A stretch of 64,000 nucleotides of DNA from Siderastrea radians (GCA_964017195.1 OZ024889.1:61403858-61467857), one strand, 5' to 3'; counted from the first letter of the stretch, positions 24,020 to 36,671 are shown. The notes: a model not told the origin generated them from the sequence alone. Numbers and translations are program-made.

Positions 24020-24937
24020 TGATTATTCCACAAAATGGAGTCGTACATGAGCTCACAGGCAACGAGGCGTAAAATAATTGTTTTATTATACAGACAGACC
24101 CTTGGATTATGAGAATTGTTTTAACTCACCAAACATAAATTTTATGCGAAAAAAGCATCTTTTGGCCATCTATTTCGTGCGTGTTTTCTACTCGTAGGAT
24201 ATGAGATGATAGTATATTAGTGACAAACCAATCAGAGCCTGCGCTCCCTGATATCAACGGGCTGTCCGTATAATTAATCGCGATCGTGCACCGCCACCAC
24301 CTAATTTGGGTAGTCCTCGTTTTTCAAACGAAAATGGAAAATTGTAAATCTTCGTCTCCTGGTTTCTTTCACCTTCTTCGTGTAATTCGCATTTCGTCTG
24401 TGGTTAAGTACCAGTTATAAGAAAGTTTATTTGCGTCTCGATTTCTTTGAATAACTGTAAAATATTTTGTTACATTTTCTCTGAAACTGATGCCCATACG
24501 AATTTTTTTTCAAAGGACGTATCCTTTACTTAAGGTCAGTAATCCTGGTGAAAGAAACACTAAAAACAAAGTTTTATTTCCCTTCCTACAAGGGCGTTTT
24601 AGGTTCACACCGTTAAAGCGACTTTTTATTTTGATACTGAGCTAACCGGTTAATATCCCTTACCCCTAAGATCCTTAACAGGGCCTCACATTTTAAAGAC
24701 AAAATTTGATTTTTAATACATAAGCGTGGAGCTCTCTCATCTCTTGACAAACATAGTGCCGGGTCTTTTCTAACCAAGGATCAAAAATAGGAAGCAGATT
24801 TAAAGCTCTATTTCTGAGATGTAAAACTGTAAAACTGAGATTTTTACTAAAAATGTAAAACTGAGATTTATCTTTATAACACTAAAACAAATACAGCTAG
24901 CCGGTTGCTTAATGACTAGACTGTCTACAAAACTGGA
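24020..24937. other. Region upstream of the TPR-CHAT gene
   Basis: No coding exon was recognised. Any promoter or 5' untranslated exons of the TPR-CHAT gene should lie here or further upstream, but none could be fixed. Confidence 0.4.
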
Positions 24938-24989
24938 TTTCTTTTCATTTGTTTCAGTTTTGTCTCTTTGGCTTCTAGAAAAGACTGTC

Positions 24990-27900
24990 ATGGAAAACAT
25001 ATTCGAAGTTGTAAAAGCCATCGTTTTTGGATTGCTCGTTGCCACTTTCCTTCTCAACACCAATCGTGTCTTAAAGGCCATGGAATTATGCAGGGAATGC
25101 TTGATTCTCCTCAACAACAAAGCTCTGAACAAAGAAGAAGAATTTCTAAGAAAACTTCGCATTTCCATATATAGTCTAATATTTAAGGGTTACGATATTA
25201 ACAAAAGTGATCTCACAAGTGCGATAGAATGTGGCTCGAAGCTGCTGGTCTTACTCAGCGAGTGTGACAGAAAAAACGAAGAAGAAAAAGTAAGCTTAAA
25301 ACTGGCGCAATTGTATAAGTGTCAAAGTAAATATAAACAGGCGTCCGAGCTTTACAGAAAAGCGCTCACCCTCATGACAGAAAGTGGGGACATATCTGGA
25401 GAAGGAGTATGTTACGGAAACCTAGGAACTGTCTTTTATTTTATGAGTGAATATGTCAAGGCTGAAGAATTTCTTCAGAAAGCACTTGTGATCACAAAAG
25501 AAATTGGGGACAAACAAGGAGAAGCATCATCTTACGGAAACCTAGGAGCTGTGTTTCAATCCCTTGGTGAATATGTCAAGGCTGAAGAATATCTTCAGAA
25601 AGCACTTGTGATCACAAAAGAAATTGGGGACAAACAAGGAGAAGCATCATCTTACGGAAACCTAGGAACAGTGTTTGAATCTCTTGGTGAATTAATGTCA
25701 AGGCTGAAAAATACCACCAGAAAGCACTTGTGATCAGAAAAGAAATTGGGGACAAAGAAGGAGAAGCAGCAGATTACGGAAACCTAGGAACTGTGTTTTA
25801 CTCTTTTGGTAAATATGTCAAGGCTGAAGAATACCACCAGAAAGCACTTGTGATCAGAAAAGAAATTGGGGACAAACAAGGAGAAGCATCATCTTACGGA
25901 AACCTAGGAGCTGTGTTTCAATCTCTTGGTGAATATGTCAAGGCTGAAGAATATCTTCAGAAAGCACTTGTGATCACAAAAGAAATTGGGGACAAACAAG
26001 GAGAAGCATCATCTTACGGAAACCTAGGAGCTGTGTTTCAATCCCTTGGTGAATATGTCAAGGCTGAAGAATATCTTCAGAAAGCACTTGTGATCAGAAA
26101 AGAAATTGGGGACAAACAAGGAGAAGCATCATCTTACGGAAACCTAGGAACAGTGTTTGAATCTCTTGGTGAATATGTCAAGGCTGAAGAATACCACCAG
26201 AAAGCACTTGTGATCAGTAAAGAAATTGGGGACAAACAAGGAGAAGCATCATATTACGGAAACCTAGGAGCTGTGTTTCATTCCCTTGGTGAATATGTCA
26301 AGGCTGAAGAATATCTTCAGAAAGCACTTGTGATCACAAAAGAAATTGGGGACAAACACGGAGAAGCATCATCTTACGGAAACCTAGGAACAGTGTTTGA
26401 ATCTCTTGGTGAATATTTCAAGGCTGAAGAATACCACCAGAGAGCACTTGTGATCAGAAAAGAAATTGGGGACAAACAAGGAGAAGCATCATCTTACGGA
26501 AACCTAGGAACTGTGTTTCAATCTCTTGGTGAATATGTCAAGGCTGAAGAATACCACCAGAAAGCACTTGTGATCAGAAAAGGAATTGGGGACAAAAGAG
26601 GAGAAGCAGCAGGTTACGGAAACCTAGGAACTGTGTTTCAATCTCTTGGTGAATATGTCAAGGCTGAAGAATACCACCAGAAAGCACTTGTGATCAGAAA
26701 AGAAATTGGGGACAAACAAGGAGAAGCATCATCTTACGGAAACCTAGGAACTGTGTTTCAATCTCTTGGTGAATATGTCAAGGCTGAAGAATATCTTCAG
26801 AAAGCACTTGAGATCAGAAAAGAAATTGGGGACAAACAAGGAGAAGCATCATCTTACGGAAACCTAGGAACTGTGTTTCAATCTCTTGGTGAATATGTCA
26901 AGGCTGAAGAATACCACCAGAAAGCACTTGTGATCAGAAAAGGAATTGGGGACAAAAAAGGAGAAGCAGCAGGTTACGGAAACCTAGGAACTGTGTTTCA
27001 ATCTCTTGGTGAATATGTCAAGGCTGAAGAATACCACCAGAAAGCACTTGTGATCACAAAAGAAATTGGGGACAAACAAGGAGAAGCAGCAGATTACGGA
27101 AACCTAGGAACTGTGTTTCAATCTCTTGGTGAATATGTCAAGGCTGAAGAATATCTTCAGAAAGCACTTGAGATCAGAAAAGAAATTGGGGACAAAGAAG
27201 GACAAGCATCGTCTTACGGAAACCTAGGAACTGTGTTTCAATCTCTTGGTGAATATGTCAAGGCTGAAGAATACCACCAGAAAGCACTTGTGATCAGAAA
27301 AGAAATTGGGGACAAAGAAGGAGAAGCAGCAGATTACGGAAACCTAGGAACTGTGTTTCAATCTCTTGGTGAATATTTCAAGGCTGAAGAATATCTTCAG
27401 AAAGCACTTGAGATCAGAAAAGAAATTGGGGACAAAGAAGGACAAGCATCGTCTTACGGAAACCTAGGAACTGTGTTTCAATCTCTTGGTGAATATGTCA
27501 AGGCTGAAGAATACCACCAGAAAGCACTTGTGATCAGAAAAGAAATTGGGGACAAACAAGGAGAAGCAGCAGATTACGGAAACCTAGGAACTGTGTTTCA
27601 ATCTCTTGGTGAATATGTCAAGGCTGAAGAATATCTTCAGAAAGCACTTGAGATCAGAAAAGAAATTGGGGACAAACAAGGAGAAGCATCGTCTTACGGA
27701 AACCTAGGAACTGTGTTTCAATCTCTTGGTGAATATGTCAAGGCTGAAGAATACCACCAGAAAGCACTTGTGATCAGAAAAGAAATTGGGGACAAAATCG
27801 GAGAGGCAACAGATTACGGAAACCTAGGAAATGTGTTTTCATGGCTTGGTGAATATGTCAAGGCTAAAGAATACTATAAAAAATCTCTTACAATAAGCAA

Positions 27901-29449
27901 AGCTAATGGATGCATGTTTGTGCAGTTTCAATGCCACGTTAACATGGCACAGGCCTTTTTGTTGGAAGGAAACATACACGAAGCTGTGTCGAGCCTCTCT
28001 CTGAGCATTGGATTGTTAGAGAAAATACGAAGTTTTTTAAGAAACGTCGACGAATATAAGATCTCTTTTTTAGACGAGCACGGTTCTCCCTACCTGTTGC
28101 TTAGTGCATTGTATTGTGCTACTGGGAAACCTAATGAAGCTCTTTTCGTTGTGGAGCTTGGAAGAGCTAAAGCCCTGGCAGACATAATGTCAGCTCAGTA
28201 CTCGGTGGAGAAAGGAATATCAGTCAACCCACAGTCATGGGTTGGTATTGAGATAATCATGAAGAAAGAAAGTAACTCTACTTGTTTGTACATTTCCTAT
28301 TATGAGCAACAAATATTCTTGTGGATTCTTAAACCAAGCACAGGGATAGTTTTACGACAAGTAGATATCAGTGACTGTTTTAGTAACAAAAAAGTGCCAT
28401 CTGTGGGTAATGTTTTCGAGGACATAGCCCTTAGGAACTTTCATATTTTACCACACGACCACTGCGAGGATCGATCGCTGTTTTCTACAAACGTTGGTCA
28501 CCTGCCACATGTGTCATCGGAGAAAAACTGCTTGGATGCTTCCCGCCTTGTAGAACAGGAGGAAGATGAAAATCAGCACCCAGAACCGCCGACTCTTGCT
28601 CAGTGTTACCAAATGATCATCGCTCCTGTGGCTGACTTACTTGGGGAACCCGAAATCATCATTGTTCCTGATCGTGTCCTCTTCAGAACTCCATTTGCAG
28701 CGCTAAAGGAGGAAAATACGAAGTATTTATCAGAGTCGTTCAGGATCCGCATTGTCCCTTCTTTAACGACTCTCAAGCTCATTCAGAACAGTCCAGCAAA
28801 TTATCACAGTCAGACTGGTGCACTGATAGTGGGTGAGCCTGATGTGAGTCGCGTGTACTACAAGGGATCTGTTGAGAAATTATGTCCACTCCCTAGTGCA
28901 AGAAAAGAAGCAGTGATGATTGGACGACTGATTGGAGCTCAGCCATTGTTGGGAGAGCACGCAACTAAGCAGGCGGTTCTTCAGAGTATTCATTCAGTGA
29001 GTCTGATACATTTTGCTGCTCACGGTAATGCTGAAAGAGGAGAAATTGCTCTTGCCCCTTCACGCTCCACCTATAGGATTCCACAAGAACAAGAATACTT
29101 ATTGACGATGGCTGAAATTTCACAAGTCCGACTAAGAGCCAAACTGGTAGTCCTTAGTTGTTGTCACAGTGCACGTGGTCAGATCAGATCCGAGGGAGTT
29201 GTTGGAATCGCTCGAGCGTTCTTAGGATCCGGTGCACGTTCCGTGTTGGTGGCCCTGTGGGCTTTACAAGACGAAGCAACAGAGCAGTTCATGAGTCGTT
29301 TCTACGAGCACCTTGTTCGTGGGAAAAGTGCCAGTGAATCTCTTCACCAGGCCATGAAATGGATGAGAGGAAACGGCTTTTCTGATGTGGAACAGTGGGC
29401 GCCTTTTATGCTGATTGGAGATAACGTGACATTCGATTTTAAAAAGTAA
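24990..29449 (+). CDS. TPR-CHAT protein (caspase-like CHAT protease), frameshifted in this copy
   Basis: The ATG at 24990 is chosen because TTTCTTTTCATTTGTTTCAG (24938-24957) is a strong splice acceptor just upstream. The N-terminus has a hydrophobic stretch, [12 protein letters not shown], possibly a membrane segment. About 21 TPR units of 40 residues follow (consensus [20 protein letters not shown], then [20 protein letters not shown]), then a helical linker and a C-terminal CHAT domain from about 28590. The predicted dyad is His in HFAAHG (29021-29023) and Cys in LSCC (29159-29164). A 2-bp insertion (GAATTAATGTC instead of GAATATGTC, near 25690) ends the first frame at 25733, and the second frame runs to 29449. 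Allowing for it, the protein would be about 1485 residues. CHAT proteases are caspase relatives used in bacterial defence and in separase-like roles. An immune or cell-death role here is inference. The break may be real or an assembly error. Confidence 0.85.
25382..27901 (+). repeat. 120-bp TPR-coding tandem array, ~21 units
   Basis: The units are exactly 120 bp and nearly identical in DNA, not only in protein. Two alternating types (EEYHQKAL and EEYLQKAL) form a 240-bp higher-order unit in the 3' part, where EEYLQ units end in [11 protein letters not shown] units recur three units apart. The outermost units are the most diverged, as expected when unequal crossover homogenises the middle. Confidence 0.95.
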
Positions 29450-30609
29450 AGGTTAGTAGGACTAATTTATGTCATATTACATATTTTGGATTTATAAATA
29501 TTTGAAAACGTCTCAGATAATTTGGCAGTAGGCCAAAAAGGTCAACAGAGTGTCGTCAGGAATTTAGTTTAAGGCTTTCTATGATTGTTGGTCCTCTGGT
29601 AAATTGCCAGTCTTGTTACATTACTCACGCTATCCTACCTTAAGTTGTCTGCTCCAGGCTTTATTTATAGCAAGATACCTAGAAGACTGTTGGTGTGTTA
29701 AATGATCACTAAGGTTACCTTAAGGCTTAGGTTTTTGGATGATAACAGTCCAACCCTTTTCTTACAAACTACCGTTCCTTTCTCAACTAGTACTAAGGCT
29801 TTTTTTTAGCTTTTTTTGCAAACAATAAGAATGTTAAGATGGGGATGAGGGAAGGGGGTGGCGTGGGTGAAGGGAGACAAATCCCCCCTCTTCCCCACCC
29901 GTTCGGCTCTAATAGCCATTCATATGTCTGCATGTGGAAAGATACTTTGAAGCAATGTGTCTTATCTAGGGATACAAAACGAGGTAAGAGCTAGTGACGT
30001 CACCAATCAACAAATCTCAATCTGACTCGCTATAAAAGGCAAAAGAAAGGAAGTTACATAGTTACATAGATGCTTAGAGCCGTTAAGAAAAGCGCAAAGA
30101 AAATTCCAATCAGTATAATATTAATAAAGTTGGAGTAGTTTTAAACTTTAAGAGAATTGGTGTAGCTGAACCAAACCAGTTTTAATGCATTCATTTCATT
30201 TGCAATTTTGACGTGATTTTCTTATTTCTTGAAAACTGTTTAATTTCTAGTTTGTCGTTGATGGATGCAACTGATATATGCATCGTTCGCGTTGATTACC
30301 CATTATTCAGAAAATAGATATTGGTCCCCATCCGCCGAAAAAGTTTTTTTCTGTGTTTGTTTGCTTGCCTGCTTATTTTTATTATTGTTTTTTTTTTCAG
30401 TTGCAGGTGTTTTACCAAGACCAGAAGGGAGTGACAAATTGCCACTTTCCAGTTTGATGCTGTAAAAAGAAGCCAGGTCAGCAAGAAGCTTGCAGCAGGC
30501 AAGATTTGACGACGTACATTCGTTTATTATTTTCTATCAAATTCAGGTGATTCTTTTCAGTTTCATTAACCACCTTCACAAAAGCAATTGAGACCTATAG
30601 TAGATTCTA
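29450..30609. other. Downstream of the TPR-CHAT gene
   Basis: This probably includes the 3' untranslated region. A candidate polyadenylation signal AATAAA lies at 30123-30128. No other gene was seen. Confidence 0.4.
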
Positions 30610-30862
30610 GGATATATATGTTCTTTTTCTCTTCGAGTGTACCACACAACTACAGCTCAAATATATAGATTTAGCCAAGCCTAAAAGGCGAGCTCCACTT
30701 CTTTTTTGAATTCCTGGAACTTATTCATTTTTATAGTAATTACCGAAAAAAAGAGAAAAAGAAAAATAATGAAAAAACATTTTTGCTCCTCTGGGATGCG
30801 AACCCACTGTTGCCATTGGAGCGCACGGGGATCGCGCTAACCAGTTGACCAACCTGCAATGT
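30610..30862 (-). mobile_element. tRNA-derived SINE (minus strand)
   Basis: Read on the minus strand, the head at 30862-30786 has an A-box-like TGGTCAACTGGTTAGCGCG and a B-box-like GGGTTCGCATCCC. The acceptor stem does not close, so this is a SINE head rather than a working tRNA. The 3' limit is uncertain. Confidence 0.5.
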
Positions 30863-30869
30863 TGGCAAA

Positions 30870-31930
30870 GGAAATGTTCATTTTTACCAGAACTGCTGTT
30901 TATAATTGATCGCAGCTCGGTCGACTAAATTAGAGGCGGGTGTTTTTCTGGGGAAATGCGTTCGGACCGCCACAGAAACCATCGGTTGTGGACACAAAAA
31001 TCAAGAAGGCAGTAGTAGCAATATTTGGCGTCAGGACCGCTGCGAAATGCTGCGAACTCATGTCCTAACACCAAAAAGACATCCGAGTATTCTTTTGAAC
31101 TTTTTCTTTCTCCATCTCTAGATGTTTGATTTTTTTTTCACGTTTGAAACTTCAACACTGTCAAACAATCCGGTTTTGCTGCACTAGTTGCCCAGAAGTA
31201 CCGAACGATTTCCCGCCAAGAAAAGATGACATTCTCCTCCTCCGGTCTCTAATAGAGTCCTCCCATAAATCCAGGCTGTCCTGGAACTGGTATCACTTAT
31301 TCTGATATTGGCACAACCGATGAAATGAAACGTAATAAGTGATAATTTGGACAATAAATTATTATTAATTAGAGTTCAAGGAAAGTGGAAGCCTTGCTTT
31401 CCATTTTTTCAGCACAGTTAATAGAATGCCTCTCTGTAATTAAATGTCTCTCTCTTATTAATCCCCCCTGCCCCCTGTCTTAAGTTCCTGGGTGCTTATT
31501 ACATGTGGATCATTTACAGAAAATAATTTATGATATTATACAGTTGAATCTCTTTTTAGGAACTGCCCTTTGGGTGCTAATCACACCCAGTCACCAGTCA
31601 CTAGTAACGTGCTCTAGTCACTTATTATATAGGAAATTAATGCTCGTGCTAATTAAATGTTTTGAAATTAACATGATTAAGATTATTAACATTACTTCCC
31701 AATAAACGAACTTATTGTGAACGAGGGAGAAATTTTTTCACAATGAGGGAAAAGTAACTTGAGATTAACACAAAGAAACAGTTTGCGGTCACAACTGGAA
31801 GTATTTCATCACAGAATTTAAAAATCCAAACAAAACAGAACTACAGGTGTGTAAGGCAATTTCTTTACACTCAATGTGCATTACATTCTGCCTAACTGTG
31901 GGAGAGCTTATTGTTTTCTAGGTTTCTAGA
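30870..31930. other. No gene recognised
   Basis: No supported gene. Further downstream exons of the minus-strand CCDC57-like gene were looked for here and not found. Confidence 0.4.
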
Positions 31931-32070
31931 CCCCTGGTAGAAATCCTATACAGGATCCTACAAGATTTTCTAGGATCCTGTAAGTTCACACAGGATCTAC
32001 CCAGGATCCTGAATGGCAATAATCCTCTGCCCATGTTTTATAGGATCCTACTCAGGATCCTGTTAAGGAA

Positions 32071-32632
32071 GGTGCCTCCTTCTGTTACTGCGCATACAAT
32101 GTACGTTCTGCGCATCTCGGGATATTCGGGTTTCTTAAGGAATTTGCCCACTGATACAACAATATTTTTGTGCGGTTTAAGATGATGTGGAAAAAGCAGA
32201 TCTTATCAAGGGCTGTCAGAATCCAAATAGAAAATTGGGGGTAACCACGCATTTTTCAGAGATACTTTAGCCTAAATTTGGAAAGAAATCGCCATACATT
32301 CTTTGTATCAAGGCTGTGCTCTAAGAAGAATCACAGGGTGCCCAAAGGCTCCCAATCATAAATTTTGGGGTGCCCAGCCCTTGAGCATTATGCACAAAAT
32401 GAGTTTTTCTAGTCGCCCAAAGACAAAAGTTAGTAGCCTGAGGCCCATGGGCACTGCTAGAGCACAGCCCTGTTGTATTTTAACGCTTTTTTAGAATTAT
32501 GGTTGCTTAATTATCACTAAAAAATGCGTGGTTACCCACATTTTTCTTTTTGGATATCGATAACCCTTGCTAAGATCTGCTTTTCCCCATATTTATAACC
32601 TTTGCAAAAATACATCTGTATTAGGAGGCACC
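32071..32632. mobile_element. Foldback element nested in the AGGATCCT element
   Basis: The outer ends GGTGCCTCC and GGAGGCACC are inverted. Arms of about 75 bp share AAAGCAGATCTTA, AAGGG, ATCCAAA and GGTAACCACGCATTTTT. No target-site duplication was identified. Confidence 0.65.
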
Positions 32633-32794
32633 GTCCTTACGTTATTTCAGGATCCTGCTCAAGATTGTCTAGGGTCCTGTTTATAAAGCTCCTACAGGAA
32701 CTTAAATTAGGATCCAATAGGATCCTACAGAATCCTACAGGAGGTCAACAGGATCCTACAGGATCTTATGTAGGATCTTATCAGGATCCTATTA

Positions 32795-33083
32795 GGGCCA
32801 ATTTAGATAGTACGACTTTTGCTCACAACTGTCGTACGCGACTTTTGTAGTGCCGGGTGCTGCTCGCGTCAAGCAAAGATCGTATACAACTCATCGTTCC
32901 AAAATTTTGACTGTGGCTACAACTGTCGTAGGGTTTTAAAACATGTTTCAAAATCCTATGACATTTTTTTATGTTGTGTGCAACTGTCGTGAAGATGTTG
33001 TACATTTGATTTAGATGCCACGAATCGTGTTGTAGACGTGATGTGAGCAAGTTGCATACTACAGTCGTAAGAAAAATTGGCCC
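32795..33083. mobile_element. PIF/Harbinger-like MITE
   Basis: The termini GGGCCAATTT are inverted and flanked by TTA on both sides (32792-32794 and 33084-33086), the hallmark of PIF/Harbinger insertion. ACTGTCGTA-type motifs recur inside, and TGCTCACA appears inverted near both ends. It is non-coding at 289 bp. Confidence 0.75.
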
Positions 33084-33999
33084 TTAGGACCCTATTGAGA
33101 TCCTGTGCAGAATTTCTACCAGGGACTGCCTGGACTGGATCCAGAATTTGAAAATGATAACCATGATGACAATGCAGATATTAACATTCACAAAAATTAA
33201 TGCTACTTAAATTATGGATCCTATAACACGGTGTTTGGTTTTAGGGTGAGAGGGGATTGGAGGCTAGTGAAGCGAGGTATGTGGGGTGTTATAATAATGA
33301 GAAGAGAATGGCTTCCCATAACAACATCAACAAGTCACTCACTGGCTTATGAGTCACAGTTTAACAATACATACCTCTTTAGCTGCAACAAGGGCCTGTT
33401 CCTTCTCCCCTGCATACCGATCCAACTCTGCATGCTTGTGTTCAAATCTCTCCTGTGACCTGCTCATTAGAGATCTTAATTGTTCAATCTCTTCTTCCAG
33501 TTCAGCTACCTTAGCTCTGTTCATGTTCTTTTCATCTGTTCACTCCGATTCCTGCACTCCTTCTGTTTGAGCTGTTTTTCTAGATCACAGATGGCTCTTT
33601 CAGTGCCATCCTAGCTCATCTTTGGTTCTTTCTCCACTGAACTCTGACCAACTCTAGTTCTTTTGTAAGCATTTTGACCTGCAAATGCAGCAGTCATTTG
33701 AGAATAAGACATGTTTTTATACAACAGTGAGGCACTCTTTTTAAGTACACCAATGCACTTGTGAGACAGATTTATCAAAACACATGTTAAATTCTGGAAA
33801 TGCATTTCACATTCCTGAAAGACTGCCTGTCTGATTCCTGTTTGAGTCACACATTGCATAGCATGCAGTGAAGGCATTTTATGGGGCACATGAGTGCCAG
33901 AATGTAATACAGAGCCACCATGTTGGATTACCCTTGTAGAATCAGACACTATGTACAACTTATGTAAATGCTATGTCATGGTACTATGCAAAGGGTATG

Positions 34000-34510
34000 T
34001 CATAAGTATTTAAAAACTATGCTCAGTGCCATACAATGGTATTATTTTAACTCTGTGTAATTTATATGCCCCTTCTATTTTTTTTGATAAGAAATGCTAT
34101 GTTTTTGCTAGTCAAATGGAACCTTTACATAGTCTATTTCAAAACTATGTACATGTAGTTGCAAAGAGATCAATGTCAAAGAAATGACATAGCTTTTAAA
34201 TAGTATCTGCATATGTTTGAAATAGTTTTAATATAGCTTTTAGATAAAGCTTTGCAAAGCCAAAATGCAGCTTGGCAGTGACTGGATAGCATTGACATAG
34301 TGATAACATACAATATAAATAGTCTTTAAATAGGAATGAGATAGATAATCAATAGCTTTCAAATAGAGAAAGCATGTGACAAAAATAGTTTTTAAATAGG
34401 GTTTAGACAGATTTTACATAGCATTGGAATAGAAAAAATATATGGTATAAATAGCATTTAAATAGCTTTGAAATATTGATAGTATATCCCATTGCACAGA
34501 ATTTACATAG
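34000..34510. repeat. Left subterminal ACATAG/AAATAG array
   Basis: Irregularly spaced ACATAG, AAATAG, CTATGT and close variants, roughly every 15-30 bases. It mirrors the array at 45640-46216 in the same candidate transposon. Confidence 0.7.
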
Positions 34511-35227
34511 CAAAAACATGGTGTTGACTGATCCATCCAAACAGAATTAACCAGTTTACTTATTAAAACAAGAACACCAGATTACTTTAAAATGTTTTTA
34601 ATAATAAACTTTTCCTCTTACTGTACTCGATACTAATCCATATATGAAGCAAAATAAGTATAAATACTAAGCAACAACACCTAATACAAAAATCAGCAGT
34701 ACAAATTACAGTTACTGCAGGAACTTTCAATTTTTAGAGGTTGTCTCTTCGGCTTTCCTCTCTCCCTATAAAGAAAACAGCAATATATATTTGTAACATT
34801 GATGGGTTCATTTTCAATCTGTGATGTTAATATAACTCCGAGGGTACTTTTTGCTATAAAATGAACAACATGATCTGAACTACAAAACAAAAGAGCACTC
34901 GAAGACTAAAAACGTATATTTTTCTTTGAGAAGCATCCAAGATAAGATAATGAGAACATGGTTTTGACTTAATTTAGTTGCTCCCAGTTCCATCTTTCCT
35001 CCATTCATAATAATATTGTTAGCTTTGAAGTTGATCTCACTTCAAGTTCTTCTCTTCCTAGCGCTACACCATCCTTTGTACTCCAAGAAATCAATACATA
35101 CATCTAAATAAGAGGAAGAGTCTGTCAAATCGAGGATTCTTTGGTTCAAACGCACATGAAAACCTGTTGTAGTTTCAAGTTTTTCTTCGGTTTGAAGTTT
35201 CAAAACAATCTTCAAATAAATCTTAAA
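34511..35227. other. No gene recognised
   Basis: Interior of the large inverted-repeat element. No coding signal was recognised. Confidence 0.4.
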
Positions 35228-35235
35228 TAAGCTTA

Positions 35236-35629
35236 AAGGGGCAGTGTCACGGGGATTTTCCTCGCGTTTCGTCAAAACTTCGCTGAAATTGAGATTAAAT
35301 GCCTTCACTCACACACAAAATGCTCCTGGAACATCAAGAGGGAGATATCAAGTGAATGTTTGGAAGGAGAGCAAACCATAATAAGTTTTTAACGATTTTT
35401 GCAAGATACAAGCCCAGAATTTGAAAACGTTCGCCGGACATTTTCAAGTTGTAATCCACATCCATCTTGGCCATCCGTGGCCAAAGACACTCAGTAATAG
35501 CTTCACTGAATTAGTATGTTGTCTGAACAAGAAAATGACCTGTATTTTTAGGCTTTCATACATGTTAATGCGACTATTGGCTTTTCAGTGGAATTAAACG
35601 TGAGCAAAATCCTTGTGATACTGTCCCTG
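35236..35629. mobile_element. hAT-like MITE with 8-bp TSD
   Basis: TAAGCTTA flanks it on both sides (35228-35235 and 35630-35637). The right end, read inward, begins CAGGGACAGTATCACAAGG, and the left begins AAGGGGCAGTGTCACGGGG. The 8-bp duplication and CAGGG-type end fit hAT. A partial relative lies at 61676-61920. Confidence 0.8.
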
Positions 35630-35637
35630 TAAGCTTA

Positions 35638-36234
35638 TAATAAGCAAAATTCACTTTCTTACCTTTTAAAAGTGTCAAAGATGAATGAATGAATGAATGA
35701 AAAGCTAATGAAAGGATCCACTGGAACGTGCTTTAAAAGAAGATAAAGTGAAGTTTCCACCGCAAACAAGCAAGATAGTGAAGCGACGCTTAAACTCGAA
35801 GAGACGCTGTGAAATATCACACATCGATCACAGGTGGTGTGCGTCCTACGACCGCAATGCACGCTGGTATTTGTTTCGTTTCGCATCATTTGCTCATGGC
35901 GGCCATCGCGTGATGATCTCTTGTGAACGCCAAAACTACTTCTTTCCGTTCAAAATATCGCAGCTTTTGTGATTTTTGCGATGGATATCCTAGTTTTGAC
36001 ATGTTGTCGATCTTAGGAATCAAAGATTTCCTCAGACTTCAGTGCGTGGAGTTTAAAATATCGGTTTTCTGTGTCGCGACGCCTCGACGGGACTTGCATG
36101 CATTTAAGCCCGAGGTAAGAATCATGATTGTAAACATAAATATTTAGATAAGAAACCTATATTTAAACACGATGTAGGATGTAAGCTTAAATTTAATGAT
36201 GTAATGTTCGCAAGAGGGCTGCCCTTTAGCTTCA
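35638..36234. other. No gene recognised
   Basis: Interior of the large inverted-repeat element. Plus-strand open frames around 35748-36147 have a possible donor (CCCGAG|GTAAGA at about 36114) but no recognisable domain. Confidence 0.35.
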
Positions 36235-36551
36235 TTAAAGGTCAAATAAACCAAACTTTCGACATTTTTTCTTTCAATCCAATTTACTTGTTGTGTGTTG
36301 ATTTGGTATCAAATAAACATATTCTGAAGTTTCAAGTCAATTGGACTTAGGATCGCAGAGATAATGGCACGTGAAAAGTGCTACTTTTTGGCCTTCATAA
36401 TCGTAGAGTGGTCGGGAAAGTTGTCGGTAAATTGTCGGAAATAACACTAGTGACGTCACTGTTGGCGAGCTGGAAAATTGCGGGGATTCGAAGTGTGAGG
36501 ACTTGAGCGGAAAATCATGGTGTTTTGAGCTGCTATGAGAGTAAAGTAAGT

Positions 36552-36671
36552 AATTTTAAGTTTCCAGAGGATCCAGAACTGCCTCAAGAATGGCTCAAAG
36601 AATGAAAGGAGGATCGTTTCAACCCACAAAACACTGATTCACGTGTCTGTGCAGACCAGTTTACACCACAG
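36552..36671 (+). pseudogene. THAP zinc-finger domain remnant
   Basis: The frame reads NFKFPEDPELPQEWLKE, then a TGA stop, then KEDRFNPQNTDSRVCADQF and a donor-like CCACAG|GTAACC. This matches the middle of a THAP (C2CH) DNA-binding domain. The expected zinc-ligand His after the Cys is Gln here (CADQF), and the preceding segment is scrambled. It is a decayed remnant, probably of the host transposon's transposase. Confidence 0.65.

Larger units (their letters stand above)
31932..33124. mobile_element. Inverted-repeat element with AGGATCCT arrays, carrying nested insertions
   Basis: The ends CCCTGGTAGAAATCC (left) and, reversed, CCCTGGTAGAAATTC (right) match, and both continue into ACAGGATC. 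Palindromic AGGATCCT and variants recur densely at 31950-32070 and 32640-32790. Two other elements (32071-32632 and 32795-33083) sit inside. A possible 2-bp duplication (AC) flanks it, which is weak. A related AGGATCCT-rich tract lies at 50990-51365. Confidence 0.55.

Noticed and set aside
25382..27901. CRISPR-like array
   Set aside because: The regular repeats are coding TPR units with no unique spacers, in a eukaryotic gene.
30786..30862. tRNA gene on the minus strand
   Set aside because: A and B boxes are present, but the acceptor stem does not pair. It is better explained as a SINE head.
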